Source: Mytilus edulis (Eukaryota > Mollusca > Bivalvia > Mytilida > Mytilidae). From it: a DNA stretch of 64,000 nucleotides. Positions 11,435-22,656 of this stretch are shown here, in pieces. The notes beneath the pieces were generated by a model, which saw nothing but the letters and a program-made list of their open reading frames with translations, made no database searches and had not been told where the DNA came from. Location: positions 10,149,307 through 10,213,306 of the forward strand of contig NC_092350.1 of NCBI RefSeq assembly GCF_963676685.1, given 5' to 3'. Both the position numbers and the translations under genes were made by a program. Every line of letters starts with the position of its first letter. Within the stretch, counting starts at the first letter, position 1.

Positions 11435-11750
11435 TAACAATATCAATGATGTTTTAGATTGTTTAAAATCAAATATGAGAATTTGAGTAAAATCGGTGAG
11501 CATGAATTTAACAGCTAGTGTCCCTTTAAAAAAATAAGTCTTCGGTGTTCCAGCTAGGCTGTTTTTCAGAAGGCGAGGCCTACATCCTTTTATGAGTAGC
11601 ACGTTGTACCCTTTATACAGTTTCCAGGGTGCGCTTTACTTTTTCATGGTGCCCTGCCTTTTTGAAGATGATGATCTATATATTTTATTGCGTTCGTTTA
11701 GTCGTTTAGTTGTGATACGATCCTCCATTACGAAATTAAACTTCCTTTTA

Positions 11751-12009
11751 ACACAAAAAATCCTCTATGTTCATTCTGGTGAAAGGTTTCAATTAGTCTA
11801 TAGCACAAAAATACTCTGTGTACATGCTGATGAAAGCTTTCAATGAGTCTATAACACAAAAATACTCTGTGTACATGCTGGTGGAAGCTTTCAATTAGTC
11901 TATATCACAAAAATCTTCTGTGTACATGCTGGTGAAAGCTTTCAATTAGTCTATATCACAAAAATCTTCTGTGTACATGCTGGTGAAAGCTTTCAATTAG
12001 TCTATAACA
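11751..12009 (+). repeat. 51-bp minisatellite, five units
   Basis: The unit contains CTGTGTACATGCTGGTGAAA and TTTCAATTAGTCTATA and repeats at 51-base spacing (for example GTGTACATG at 11818, 11869, 11920, 11971). Units differ by a few substitutions. It ends about 160 bp before the exon at 12168. Confidence 0.85.
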
Positions 12010-12167
12010 CACACAAAAAAGCAATAAAAAATAGCTATATCCTTCTAAGGTCAACTTTTCCAGAGGATTTTGGAACCCTAGTGTATTAATAATTTCTGAA
12101 TTAAGATGATATTTACATGTAATACATGTACATGATGTATATTTATAGTTTATAATTGATATTTCAG

Positions 12168-12213
12168 GATTTTGCCTCCAGGTATAAGGGAATTCCTTGG
12201 TCTGAATAGATAG
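12168..12213 (+). CDS. Candidate alternative C-terminal exon A of the 7608 gene
   Basis: Preceded by a good acceptor (TTGATATTTCAG). Joined to the 7608-8050 exon in phase 2 it completes a Leu codon and reads ILPPGIREFLGLNR, then TAG as the last triplet before a donor-like GTAAGG. It would therefore end the protein after 15 extra residues, or act as a stop-carrying cassette exon. Evidence is the phase match and splice signals only; there is no transcript support. Confidence 0.4.
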
Positions 12214-12589
12214 GTAAGGATTAAAATACGTTGAGTGTTATTAGTTTCTTGCATTTCATTGATGATATTGTACTTGTACGAAAACAATTTATCAGCCTGT
12301 AAAACATTTAGAAAATGCATGACAACTTCAAATTTTAGTTAGTTTACCTTTAGCCTAAAGGTTGATGAATGTTGTTTGCTAAATGTTCAGTGCAATCTAT
12401 GTCCAAGCTTTGCTTACAAGGATTTGATATCGCTCTATCCTACTTTCCCCTTTAGAGACTGTTTAGAGTCCTCTGGTTTTGTCCAAATAATCCACATCAT
12501 CAACATTCTAAGGCTCAAAGAGTGAACCCTGTAAGCTTGGACACAGTATCTGAATTTTGATCATATTGTGTCCAAAGAATTTTATCCTG

Positions 12590-13120
12590 GTTCAGGATGT
12601 AAACATAAGAGAACTTACTAACCTTTTTTTTCTCGAAATGACTACTGATGGTAGGTTAAATACCAAAATTTATGACAAACGCGATGATTTTAATTTTCCA
12701 ATAGTCAAATTTCCATTTCTGTGTAGCAACATCCCAGCGGCACCAGCATATGGAGTATATGTGTATCAATTAATACGTTAGTCACTGAGAGATAGCTCAA
12801 ATTACGTTGATTTTGTTGAACGAAGAATACTGTCTGCTTTCTCAAAAGTTGCTAAGACAGGGCTATGAATCAATCAAATTAAGGTCATCACTCAAGTAAT
12901 TTATCTGATATTCTTCCTTAGATTCATAATAACCTTCCATCATTACCGAACTGAACAAAAAAAATAACACGACGGGTGCCGTATACGGTGCAGGAAATGC
13001 TTACCCTTCAGGAGCACCTGATTTCACTCCCGGTTTTTAGTGGGGATCGTGTTGTTTCTTATTTGCAACTGTTGATGTAAATGTCTTTTGGTTTTATGAG
13101 TCTTAAAGTTTGTTTAATCC
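12590..13120 (+). pseudogene. Second decayed copy of the YLDD-type reverse transcriptase
   Basis: The frame contains TTDGRLNTKIYDKRDDFNFP and AYGVYVYQLIR, matching the thumb region of the element at 4924-6165 (GKFNTKIYDKRYGFSFP, SYSVYIPQLVR). A stop follows at about 12779 and the similarity continues weakly in the same frame (SSNYVDFVERRILSAFSKV). Only the 3' part is present. The tail near 12970-13120 is probably the element's 3' untranslated region. Confidence 0.65.
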
Positions 13121-13469
13121 TTGGTTTTGATTGTTATAATATTGTCTTTTTGGTCAATTGAATTTGAAAATTACAAGTATTATAAATCTTTCAACTGAAA
13201 TCCCATTATTCAATTTGTATACATACATTCTTGAGAGAGTGATATCATATTTGCAGAGGCTGATTAATGGGGTTGGGGTGGGGACATGGTGGAACCCCCC
13301 TTTTGTAGGAACATATGGTTGATGATATAGGTAATCACTGAAGCATGACTAGAGGAGACCACTAGCACCGGTAGTACTAATAGTTTATAATTCTGAAATA
13401 TTGCACCAAACTATTCCAAAATGACAAGATCGGGTATTTCACAACAGAAATTCAATTTATGTATAGCAT

Positions 13470-13690
13470 CACAGGAATAACTCACATAAACCTCACTAAA
13501 TCAACAACTGATATAAATCTAATCACCATGACCACATGAATAACTCACATAAATGAAATTACCTGAATAAATCGAATAAATTAAATCATGTGAATAACTC
13601 CCATAAATTTTATCACACAAACATTAACTCATAAAAATCTAATCACATACATAATTGAGGTCACGCGAATAAATTGATTCATTTGAAATA
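13470..13690 (+). repeat. Degenerate short tandem repeat (GAATAACTCACATAAA)
   Basis: Loose repetition of GAATAACTCACATAAA-like and AATCTAATCAC-like motifs at irregular spacing of about 25-40 bases. Decayed minisatellite; non-coding. Confidence 0.5.
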
Positions 13691-13756
13691 AACCAAAACA
13701 TTCAAGACAGCAAAACTAAAACTTGTTATCATACTTATATAATATTTCCATTTTAG

Positions 13757-13826
13757 GCTAAAAGATCTTATTGTATATAGATGTCATGATTACAGCTGGG
13801 AGACGGATGTTTATAGATATCAGTGA
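13757..13826 (+). CDS. Candidate alternative C-terminal exon B of the 7608 gene
   Basis: An acceptor with a pyrimidine-rich tract (TTTCCATTTTAG) precedes 13757. Joined directly to the 8050 donor it completes a Leu codon and reads LKDLIVYRCHDYSWETDVYR, then YQ and a TGA at 13824-13826. The amino acid mix (Trp, Cys, His, many Tyr) looks protein-like. Both this exon and the one at 12168 are in phase with exon 1, suggesting alternative ends. A frame in another phase continues to 14013 but lacks an upstream connection. Confidence 0.4.
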
Positions 13827-14246
13827 AAAGATGTTTGCACATGTTTATTTAAAAAACATTATAGATAATAGTAGAGATGTCGGCAGATGCTCGGGCAGAT
13901 GTGACTGGATTGTGGCAGAAAATGGAAACAAAGAAAAAGAAAAAAAGCTTGATGATATTTTAAGCAATTGTATTAATAGAAGTAGGAACATTTTTTTTTG
14001 TATTCTTAAATAATTTTTTACCTAGTTAAAAGTCACAGTAGACTAGCTCACTTGTAGGTTTGGAAAAGCAGTTGTAGAAATGCTGATGAATCTAAATAAT
14101 TAATTGATTCATTTCTTTTGATTATATAGCAAGTAAAAAACAAAATAGTTTGTCCTCTGAAAATTATGTGTGCTTTATAATGTTGTATTACAATGATGAC
14201 TATGTTTTTTTTATTTAAACTTCGATCATGGTGTAATATATGCGCA

Positions 14247-14428
14247 ACACATTTGTAATTTTATAAACTTCATGGTAAATATATAAACACATTTGTAATT
14301 TTAAAAACTTCATGGTAAATATATAAACACATTTGTAATTTTAAAAACTTCATGGTAAATATATAAACACATTTGTAATTAAATAAACTTCAGGGTCAAT
14401 ATATAAACACATTTGTAATTTTATAAAC
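14247..14428 (+). repeat. 40-bp minisatellite, about 4.5 units
   Basis: ATATAAACACATTTGTAATT recurs at exact 40-base spacing (14281, 14321, 14361, 14401), with AACTTCATGGTAAAT between. If exon B is real this lies in its 3' untranslated region. Confidence 0.85.
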
Positions 14429-14760
14429 CTATGATATGCAGTGACATAGAATGAATGAGGGTGAACATCTTGATTAAATTGTTTATCAATGAGTGTTAAC
14501 GCCTGTAAATATATTTACTCACTATCCTCGTGCAGTATGGTATCTGGTTTATGAAGTATTTTAATTTGAGACTGTTTAAAATATTTTAAATGGTACACCA
14601 GTTGTGTTCAGATATACTTCAATTTATTGAAGTGTTGTAGGCTCTAACTTTATTTTAATTTTGTGAAATATGCAATGTTTATGTTTACCAAGAACTTGTC
14701 TTCTGTGTATTTAACAGTGTTTCATTGAACAAATGATATACGTAACATTGATTTGGAACA

Positions 14761-14766
14761 AATAAA
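14761..14766 (+). terminator. Candidate polyadenylation signal AATAAA
   Basis: AATAAA about 935 bases after the stop of candidate exon B. It is the first reasonable cleavage signal downstream, but AATAAA is common in AT-rich DNA. Confidence 0.25.
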
Positions 14767-14979
14767 TTAATACACTGCAGTAAGAACTGGATTTTTTTTT
14801 ATTCATACCCCTTGATTCGATGATTGTTCCAAATCTTGCCATCCGCATAATGTGTTCATTGTTTTTAACAAATACAGATTTTACTACCTCATTTTTATAC
14901 TTTTTTTATTTCGAGAAGTAATCACTTGTATGACTTGTTTTAACATGTATATTTCTAAAAAAAACTTGATACTTTATAT

Positions 14980-15056
14980 ACCAAACCAAAAAATACTCAT
15001 TTTTGTACCAAACCAAAAAATACTTATTTTTGTACCAAACACCAAAAAAATATATA
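14980..15056 (+). repeat. Short tandem repeat, three ~27-bp units
   Basis: TACCAAACCAAAAAATACT then TTTTTG repeats three times, the last unit altered. Non-coding. Confidence 0.7.
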
Positions 15057-15562
15057 TATATTGTAAAATATTGAAAGTATTCATTTAGATTTTAAAAATA
15101 AAAGATTTATACATATTTGATATTTTTTCATACTTTATACAGATATTCGCTCCTTTCAAGCTGCTTTTATGCATAGAATAAGATTTTGTTGAGTTTTGAA
15201 AACTAATAATTCCCCTAACAATCTTATCTTGTTTTATGTTGAAAACAAATGTCACAAATATAATTCAATGGAAATATATTAACATTGAGAACAAATCTTT
15301 ATACATCTAGGGACTGTGTTTTAAAAATCTTTGTTTTACTGTTGTGAAAGTTGCAGATTTTTTTAATCATGAACGTTAATGCAGTGGTGGCAGCCGTGCT
15401 GTCAACTTACTATACGCTTAATATTCCAAGAGGAGAAAGAGCTAGAAATCTACAACTTTCATATAAAAGGTCTGAAATTTATATCTGGACTGGCATATGT
15501 ATTTTTTATGTAACTCGATCATGTCCATGCTTTATTAATCGAAAACAGGTTTTTTCTTTTTA

Positions 15563-15915
15563 TCTTAGATATAAGAAAATGTGGTATGAGTGTCAATTAG
15601 CCAACTCTCCATCCAAGTCGCAATATGTAAAAGAAAACCATTATATGTCAAATTCAATCTTCAACAAGAACCTTGGCTCACACCAACGGCAGGCAATAAA
15701 GGGCCCCAAAAATGACAAGTGTAAAACCATTCAAACAGAAAAACCAACGGTCCAATCTATATAAAAAAACGAGAAACAAGAACACTTATGAAACACAACC
15801 AGTAAAATGGTTCCTTACTTCAGACAGGTGCAAACAAATAGAGCAGGTTTAAACGTTTTAATAGGTACCAACCTTCACCCATACCTGAAACAATAGTGTA
15901 ACATCACAACATAAA
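15563..15915 (+). repeat. Mussel interspersed repeat, GATATAAGAAAATGTGG subtype
   Basis: Near-complete copy: GATATAAGAAAATGTGGTAT, GAGTGTCAATTAGCCAAC, CTCCATCCAAGTCGC, ACCTTGGCTCACACCAA, AAAGGGCCCCAAAAATGACA, and an end AATCTATAT that mirrors the start. It continues into a tail with GAAACAAGAACACTT and CAATAGTGTAACA. Open frames across it are by-products. Confidence 0.75.
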
Positions 15916-16765
15916 ATGACACACTATAAAATTTCAATTAAAATGGCAAAATCGGCATTGTAATTGGAATAAGAAATTTAAGAAGAATGTGTCGAGATTA
16001 AAAACCACTTTCTGAAATTTTGTGTAATGGACAGAAACACAGAAATTGTGAATTCCTGAAAATAAAAGACATATTTTGAATTTTTCATGGTAAAATCCAT
16101 AATCAAAACTTTAAAAATGCAAAAAAAACACCTTTAGAGCTGATTCTTTTGGATCTCACAGGTATGATTTGAATGGAAGTGTTGCTTTATATTACATTAT
16201 GTGTAGTATGAAGTGGGAAATGATCTTAAGTTGTTTATTTCTGCTGGAGATCAGTGTAGCCAATGATCTTGCCTGGGTTTATGTGAATAGTTATACTTAT
16301 TATTATCTGGCACTAAAAAGAAAGAATATCTACTTTTAAATTAGCTTTACACTGTTCATTATGTTGAAAAGATTGGGAGGAATTATATTAATACATCAAT
16401 TGTTATCTCCCTTGTCCCAATAATGGAGAAACAAAGCTTCTCACAGTGACTGCAAATGGAATTCAAGTAAACATTGATACTTTTTTTATTTTGTCATAAT
16501 AATTATCTCTTGTAGAAGACTGGCATGGATAACTATCTCCTTTTTCACAATAAAAAATGGATTTCAAGCTTAATGTTGATTTGTATCTCCTGTTGTTAGT
16601 TATCTCCCATGTTGCACTGAAAACAAAAGATCGATTTTAAAGCTACATAATAGGGTTTGTTTCTCAGATACTGTTTAGCAGTAGGTAAAAAAAAAGAGAG
16701 GCGACAGATACAAGAGGGACATTTAATTCATAAATCATATTTCAGTTGGTTTTTTTGAAGTGTAC
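15916..16765. other. No gene seen
   Basis: AT-rich intergenic DNA. Recurring TATCTCC motifs near 16400-16610 (at least five) suggest a decayed simple repeat, but there is no regular period. Confidence 0.35.
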
Positions 16766-16769
16766 ATGT

Positions 16770-17640
16770 TAATCTGGCAAGTTTCATATGATCGTGACCT
16801 CATTATCACGGTTAAACGGTTATTGAAAAGTTTTTCTGTTTTGGCCTGTTTTCTTTATACCATAAGCAATAAGGTCAACAATATTTGATGTATACGTTGT
16901 TAGATGTACATGTCTACTTGGTAGGTTTTGTCTGACCTTGACCTCATGTTTATTGGACTATATTTTTTGCATCTAAAGATTGCATGGTGTATATGATGTC
17001 TGGCAGGTTTCATATAATCTTGATTTACGTTTATAGTTAATGGTAAATGTTAAATTGTACTGAGAACTTAGTCAGTTTCTCAAATACAAGAAGCAATAGA
17101 TCAATGTGTGGTGTATGTAAAAGAGGAGTGTCTGCAATGATTGCATGATGTAGATTATGTCCGGAGGGGTTCATCTGACTTTAATCTCATTTTTATGGTT
17201 CATTAGTCAATTTTCAATTTTTGTAATTGAGTCTGTTTATCATTGATATGGTCATAACTATACATAAGCAGCTGTTTACAAAACTTCGAATTTTTGAAAA
17301 ACAAAGGCTTTTCTACCTCAGGAATAGATAACCATAGCTGTATTTGGCAAAATTTAAGGAATTTGTAGTCCTATGCTCTTCAACTTCGTACTTTTTTTTG
17401 GCTTTTTTACTTTTTTAATTTAAGCTTCACTGGTGAGTCTTTTGTAGACCAAACGCGCGTTTGGCCCAAATACAAAATTTTAATCCTGGTTTCTATGATG
17501 AGTTTATTCTCATATACTAAAGCGATAGTTTTACTATATTTGGTGTATGATATGACTGTCACAACGATGTACATGTCCGTCTGGCCCTATTTACCAGAAA
17601 CATTGAGTGGATATTGCTAAGTTTATTTGAAACTTGTACA
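16770..17640 (-). repeat. Long interspersed repeat (GACCTTGACCTCAT family), minus, interrupted
   Basis: Segments such as CTGACCTTGACCTCATG, GTACATGTCTACTTGG and CTATATTTGGTGTATG are the reverse complement of a family seen in plus orientation at 53050-53730. The copy is split at 17277-17512 by a reversed piece of the 368-bp family (key sequence TCTTCAACTTCGTAC and AACGCGCGTTTGG). That is a nested insertion. Confidence 0.6.
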
Positions 17641-17871
17641 ATACTCGTCAGATGCACATACTTTTAAGTGTATTGCAAATCTATGTCAACATGTAGCTCT
17701 TTCTTATTCCATACACGGCAACATGCACATTTGCATTTTTTGTTTACCTTATCATGCCCTTTATTCACAAAGTGAAGAATATCCGCATTTTATTTCTACC
17801 ATAATTAATCATAATTATTATGTGAATTTGAAGGAGTTATCGCCAATATCAGTGTATTTTTCTCTCTCCAT

Positions 17872-18735
17872 TTTTAGCTCACCTGAAAGGTCAAGTGAAC
17901 TTCTCTCGTCACTTGGCGTCCGTCGTCGTCCGTCGTCATCGTTGCCGTCGTCATCGACGTCCGTTAACCTTTACAAAAATCTTCTCCTCTTAAACAATTG
18001 GTCAAATTTAACCAAACTTGCACAAAATCATCATTGGGGTATCTAGTTTAAAAATATGTCGAACGACCCTGCCTGCCAACCAACATATGGCCGCCATGGT
18101 TAAAAGTAGAACGGTCAAAAGGGGGTAAATGCAGTTTTTGGCTTATATCTGTGAAACTAAAGCATTTAGAGGAAAATTAATAGGAGTAAACATGTTTATC
18201 AGGTTTAGATCTATCATCCCTGCAATTTTCAAACGAATCAGATAACCTATTGTTTGGTTGCTGTCCCTGAAATGGTAATTTTAAGGAAATGTTTGCAATT
18301 TTTGGTTATTATCTTGAATATTGTTATAGAGAGAGACAACCTGTAAACAGCAATAATGTTCAGCAAAGTAAGATCTACAAATAAATCAAACATGGCAAGA
18401 AATAGCCAACTGACCCCTTAAGGAGTAATTGCCCTTTAAAGTCAATTTTTAACATTTTTTGGTAAATTTTTGTAAACTTTTCAAAGATCTCTCACAAATT
18501 GAACGATAATTCAAATAATGATAATTCTAAAGTATCTATTGTAAGACTACACTGCATGGGATGGCCTACTTTTAATTCAACATGTTTAACGACTGGGCTA
18601 AATTTAAAAAAAAAATGGTCTCAATCATTATTGGGGTATCTATTTATTAAGATTTTAAAGATTGTAAACTTATTTTACATGATTTCCAAAACTACAGTAG
18701 ATAAAGGTGAGCGACACAGGCTCTTGGGAGCTTTT
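17872..18735. repeat. Interspersed element with AGCTCACCT...AGGTGAGC ends
   Basis: Starts AGCTCACCTGAAAGGTCAAG, followed by a CG-rich GTCCGTCGTCGTCC tract, a rare GC-rich island in this window, and ends AAAGGTGAGCGACACAGGCTC. The interior has repeated CTTAAACAATTGG- and TTGGGGTATCTA-like pieces. I recall this family as common in bivalves. Open frames at 17627 and 18499 overlap it and are not genes. Confidence 0.6.
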
Positions 18736-19044
18736 AGTTTGCAGTTTTTTTTTATTATAGCAATTATCATTAAAAATATGATTTTAGAAAAAGGGAAACT
18801 GTTTGCAGCACGGATCTGCGAAATTCTATCTTCAAAAAATCAAACAATACCGTACAATGAATCTACTTTTCATGGCAATTGTTTTTCTTTCCCCTGAAAT
18901 TTTTTAAAACTTTATTGGACAGAGAGAATCTGTGCCCAGCAAAATGGATCAGCTTGAAGTTTCAAGTCTGTCACCAACATGTCTGATATCTAGATAAATC
19001 AACATGACCGAAATTGATGATCGATTGTCACAAGGCTTTATATT

Positions 19045-19487
19045 GTCGTGAGACTTAGTCTATTGCTAAAATTTCATGACAATTTTCATAATTTTATTTT
19101 TTAAAGTCATATAAAACAACTGACTGGTGAAAAAATAATGTTTATCCAATTCTTGAGTGAGACTTAGTCTATTGCTAAAATTTCATGACAATTTTCATAA
19201 TTTTATTTTTTAAAAGTCATATGAAACAAGTGACTGGTGAAAAATAATGTTTATCCAATTCTTGAGTGAGACTTAGTCTATTGCTAAAATTTCATGACAA
19301 TTTTCATAATTTTATTTTTTAAAGTCATATGAAACAAGTGACTGGTGAAAAATAATGTTTATCCAATTCTTGAGTGAGACTTAGTCTATTGCTAAACTTT
19401 CATGACATTTTTTATAATTTTATTTTTTAAAGTCATATGAAACAAGTGACTGGTGAAAAATAATGTTTATCCAATTCTTGAACCAAT
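19045..19487 (+). repeat. 108-bp minisatellite, about four units
   Basis: GTGAGACTTAGTCTATTGCT recurs four times at about 107-109-base spacing, each unit ending TTTATCCAATTCTTGA. The last unit end abuts the LINE fragment that begins at about 19480. Confidence 0.85.
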
Positions 19488-20115
19488 GCGTGTATGTACG
19501 AGTAAAGAACTTAAACTGTGGTATTAAGATTGACGACATTGAGTTAAGCATACTACTGTATGCCGATGACATAGCTGTTATTGCGCCGGATGAACACAAA
19601 CTACAGAGAATGCTTAATGAGGTTGCGTCTTGGTGTGATGACTGGAAACTTGAAATTAATCGGTCGAAAACCAAAGTAGTGCATTTTAGAAATCCTTCGA
19701 TACTTCGGTCAGACTTTGATTTTGAATGTGGAACTCACAACTTAGAATATATTGACTCATACAAATATTTGGGACTTTGGTTCGATGAGTTCTTAACACT
19801 AGAAAAGGCAGTTACAGAACTTTCTAAATCAGTCAGTAGAGCTTTGGGAGCCCTTTTTGGTAAATTCATAGCGACAGGTGGTATGACCTGGAACGTTTAT
19901 CACAAACTTTATACGACGATGGTAGAACCAGTTTTATTCTATGGTAGTGCTGTTTGGGGATACAAATTCCACAGAGTAATTAACAATGTACAGAACAATG
20001 CTGCAAAATACTTTCTTGCAGCTGGGAAGCGAACCTCCAACACAGCGGTGCGCGGAGATCTTGGACTAATTAACCTCAATGTCATACGAAGCAAAAACTA
20101 TCATGCCTACGTCTA
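19480..20115 (+). pseudogene. LINE reverse-transcriptase fragment, 5' half of a split copy
   Basis: A clean frame of about 210 residues starts inside the reverse-transcriptase core and contains SILLYADDIAVIAP, the YADD catalytic box, then WKLEINRSKTKVVHF, YKYLGLWFD and EPVLFYGSAVWGYK. It stops at YHAYV* where the sequence changes character. The continuation of the same kind of protein resumes at 24482, after the minus-strand LINE and a hairpin repeat. The endonuclease and fingers are missing upstream, where the minisatellite begins. The open, well-preserved frame suggests a fairly young copy. Confidence 0.85.
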
Positions 20116-20286
20116 AAATATAATTGTAATAAGTTTATTGCAAATCAGCATATAATATAATGCTATAGCATCAACAACATATATAATATAGTAAGCGACA
20201 TAATATAAATGCAAACAGAAAGCAAAATAATAACAAACAAAAAAAAACCAAAACCAACATATTAAACAAATAGTATTATATATAAT

Positions 20287-22656
20287 CTACTTTATCAGTT
20301 GTGACCGTAGTGTCCAGTTCTCATTTAACAAACAACAAAGTTTTAATACCAAAGTTCTTGAACATGTTTGAATAAGTGATAAACATTTTGACATATTAGG
20401 CCAAGAACAATAATATTTAGGCAAAAATCTTAAACGCAGATGTCTATAGGCTGGACAAATCATTACAAAATGATATTCATTTTCAATAGCTTTCATATTG
20501 CAACATTGACATAATCTTTCATTACGAGGCACATTATTATATCTACCAGTTTCAATGTTGAGTTTAAGTGAACCACATCTAAGTTGTGTTAAGAGTTTAA
20601 CATTGACATCAAGAAGTAAATATTTTTCCAAACAAAAGTCAATTTTGAACATTTTCAAAATATCCAATTTTTCACAATCCAACATACTAGAACGCCAGCT
20701 TTGTATAAACTGATCATAGAGGCGTAGTTTCAAAACATCATATGAAAAAAATACATTTTCTTGGTTATACCATAAAAAATTATAACCAAGATCATTTAAC
20801 AAGGTACGAACATTTGACGCCCAATTTGTTTTACCATTCTCAGCATCATTAACTAACATTTTATATACATCAAATACAATAGGAGGTTTCTTGGTAACAA
20901 TTTTCAACCAATATTTAAGTATTCTTTGTTTTCTAATAATATGCATTGGCAAATGTCCAAGTTCACCGATAACAGCACATATAGGTGAATTTTTACCAAC
21001 TTTAAGTACAAATCTACAAAATTTATTATGAACCTGTTCAATGTCTTTGGCATGATGAAACCCCCATATCTCAGAACCATAGCTTAAGATCGATCCAACA
21101 AGACTATCGAACATTTCACATTTCTGTTGAGTTGATATGTACAACATCTTAAATGAATTAAATAGTGACGCAAGAGATTTATTAGCTTGCTGGGATAATC
21201 TCTTTTGGGTTTGCTGAAATTTTCCGTTATAGTGAAATAAATTCCCTAGGTAAACAAAAGAGTTCACAACTTTGAGCTCGTGCTTGTCATAATACCAACT
21301 GTGATTGACTTGTTGCCATCCATTACGGAATACAATTATTTCAGTTTTATCTTTGTTCACTTCAATGTTCCATTTTGAACAATATTTTAGAAGTTTATCA
21401 AGAAGTAGCTGCAGTGCCTCTGGTGTTTTACCGAATAAAACTGTATCGTCAGCAAAAAGTAGCAGATGAATCAAAATACCATTCACACTAACGAAGTCGT
21501 CGTTGTTACTTGTTTCAAGCTCCTCAGCAATGTCATTAATGAAAAATATAAAAAGTAAAGGCGATAAAGGCTCACCTTGTTTCACGCCAGAAATATTTTC
21601 AAACACTTCCGAAAATTCTCCATCAGTTTTCACACGGAGGCGCACAGTTGCATATATAGACTTTATCATAGTAATTGTTTTGCTACTTATTCCAGAGTTA
21701 AAAAGTTTATACCATAATATTCGTCTGTCTACATTATCAAACGCTTTACAGAAGTCAACAAATGCACAGAATAGTTTTTCTTTATTTTGTAAAGTATGAG
21801 AAATAATACCATGAAGCACGAAAATTGCATCAATTGTTGATTTATTCGGTCGGAATCCAAATTGGTTTGCTAATAGCTTTTCGTTCTCTTCAGCCCATGT
21901 TATAAGACGTTTGTTCAAAATATAAGTAAAAAGTTTTGAAAATATACTGACAAGTATGATTGGTCTATAATTATTTGGGTTTGACAGGTCCCCTTTTTTC
22001 GGCACAGAAATAACAATTCCATCACTCCAATTTTCAGGGTAATAACCATTATCGAACAGAAAGTTAAAAAGCGTCAATAGAATAGGCACAAAAAGTTCGG
22101 AATCGGACATGAACATTTCTCCTATGATTTTATCGAATCCTGGACTTTTACCCATTCGAAGGTTTTTAAGTGCGTCTTTAATTTCGAAATATGTGATAGT
22201 GCAGTCAAGTTCTTCAATAGAAAGATTATTCACATATGGATCGTTAATTAATTTTTTAATATCTGACGATATTTCTTTTTGGTCACCACCCAAGACGGCT
22301 TTAAAGTGCTTGTACATACTGTCCGCATCAACTTTACACGATGATTTGGTTTTTCGTCTAATTTTCGACCAAAATGCTTTTGGTTCCGTTTTTGCCAGTT
22401 TGCACAATTCAATACCTTTCGATTTTTTATATTGAAATTTTGCAGAACGTTTAATCTTGTTATATTTTGTTCGTGCCTGTATATATAATTGTTTGTTTGC
22501 TTCATTTCCATTACGTAAAAAGGTATTACGAACTGAATTGAACTGAGCTTTCTCAAGTTTACATCTCTGGTTGAACCACTCATTATGTTTTACTGTCTGA
22601 TTAAATTCCTTTTCATGGGTCAATCTTGAACTACCGATCGAACACCTCAAACGCAC
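20287..22656 (-). CDS. LINE ORF2, reverse transcriptase part
   Basis: This 789-codon frame is the polymerase half of ORF2. Visible reverse-transcriptase features are NYRPIILVSIFSKLFTYILN, motif A FVDFCKAFDNVDR, motif B GVKQGEPLSPLLF, the catalytic FADDTVLFG, and then WNIEVNKDKTEIIVF. After the thumb comes YGSEIWGFH. The C-terminus has a Cys-Cys-His-Cys cluster (CQCC, then EYHFVMICP), typical of the end of many LINE ORF2 proteins. The enzyme would prime reverse transcription of its own RNA at a nicked chromosomal target. The real N-terminus lies in the endonuclease frame; the first residues here are only the frame opening, and a one-base shift near 22640 separates the two. Confidence 0.92.
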   Translation of the reverse strand: MRLRCSIGSSRLTHEKEFNQTVKHNEWFNQRCKLEKAQFNSVRNTFLRNGNEANKQLYIQARTKYNKIKRSAKFQYKKSKGIELCKLAKTEPKAFWSKIRRKTKSSCKVDADSMYKHFKAVLGGDQKEISSDIKKLINDPYVNNLSIEELDCTITYFEIKDALKNLRMGKSPGFDKIIGEMFMSDSELFVPILLTLFNFLFDNGYYPENWSDGIVISVPKKGDLSNPNNYRPIILVSIFSKLFTYILNKRLITWAEENEKLLANQFGFRPNKSTIDAIFVLHGIISHTLQNKEKLFCAFVDFCKAFDNVDRRILWYKLFNSGISSKTITMIKSIYATVRLRVKTDGEFSEVFENISGVKQGEPLSPLLFIFFINDIAEELETSNNDDFVSVNGILIHLLLFADDTVLFGKTPEALQLLLDKLLKYCSKWNIEVNKDKTEIIVFRNGWQQVNHSWYYDKHELKVVNSFVYLGNLFHYNGKFQQTQKRLSQQANKSLASLFNSFKMLYISTQQKCEMFDSLVGSILSYGSEIWGFHHAKDIEQVHNKFCRFVLKVGKNSPICAVIGELGHLPMHIIRKQRILKYWLKIVTKKPPIVFDVYKMLVNDAENGKTNWASNVRTLLNDLGYNFLWYNQENVFFSYDVLKLRLYDQFIQSWRSSMLDCEKLDILKMFKIDFCLEKYLLLDVNVKLLTQLRCGSLKLNIETGRYNNVPRNERLCQCCNMKAIENEYHFVMICPAYRHLRLRFLPKYYCSWPNMSKCLSLIQTCSRTLVLKLCCLLNENWTLRSQLIK

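Noticed and set aside
13771..14013. 80-codon frame MYIDVMITAGRRMF... as the coding frame of exon B
   Set aside because: It begins with TTG rather than ATG, has a TAA just upstream in frame within the exon, and is not in phase with exon 1. The alternative phase gives a continuous join.
17627..18897. ORFs at 17627-18046 and 18499-18897
   Set aside because: They overlap the interspersed element with AGCTCACCT ends and show no protein-family features.
21503..22435. Plus-strand ORFs at 21503 and 22109
   Set aside because: They are antisense shadows of the LINE reverse transcriptase.
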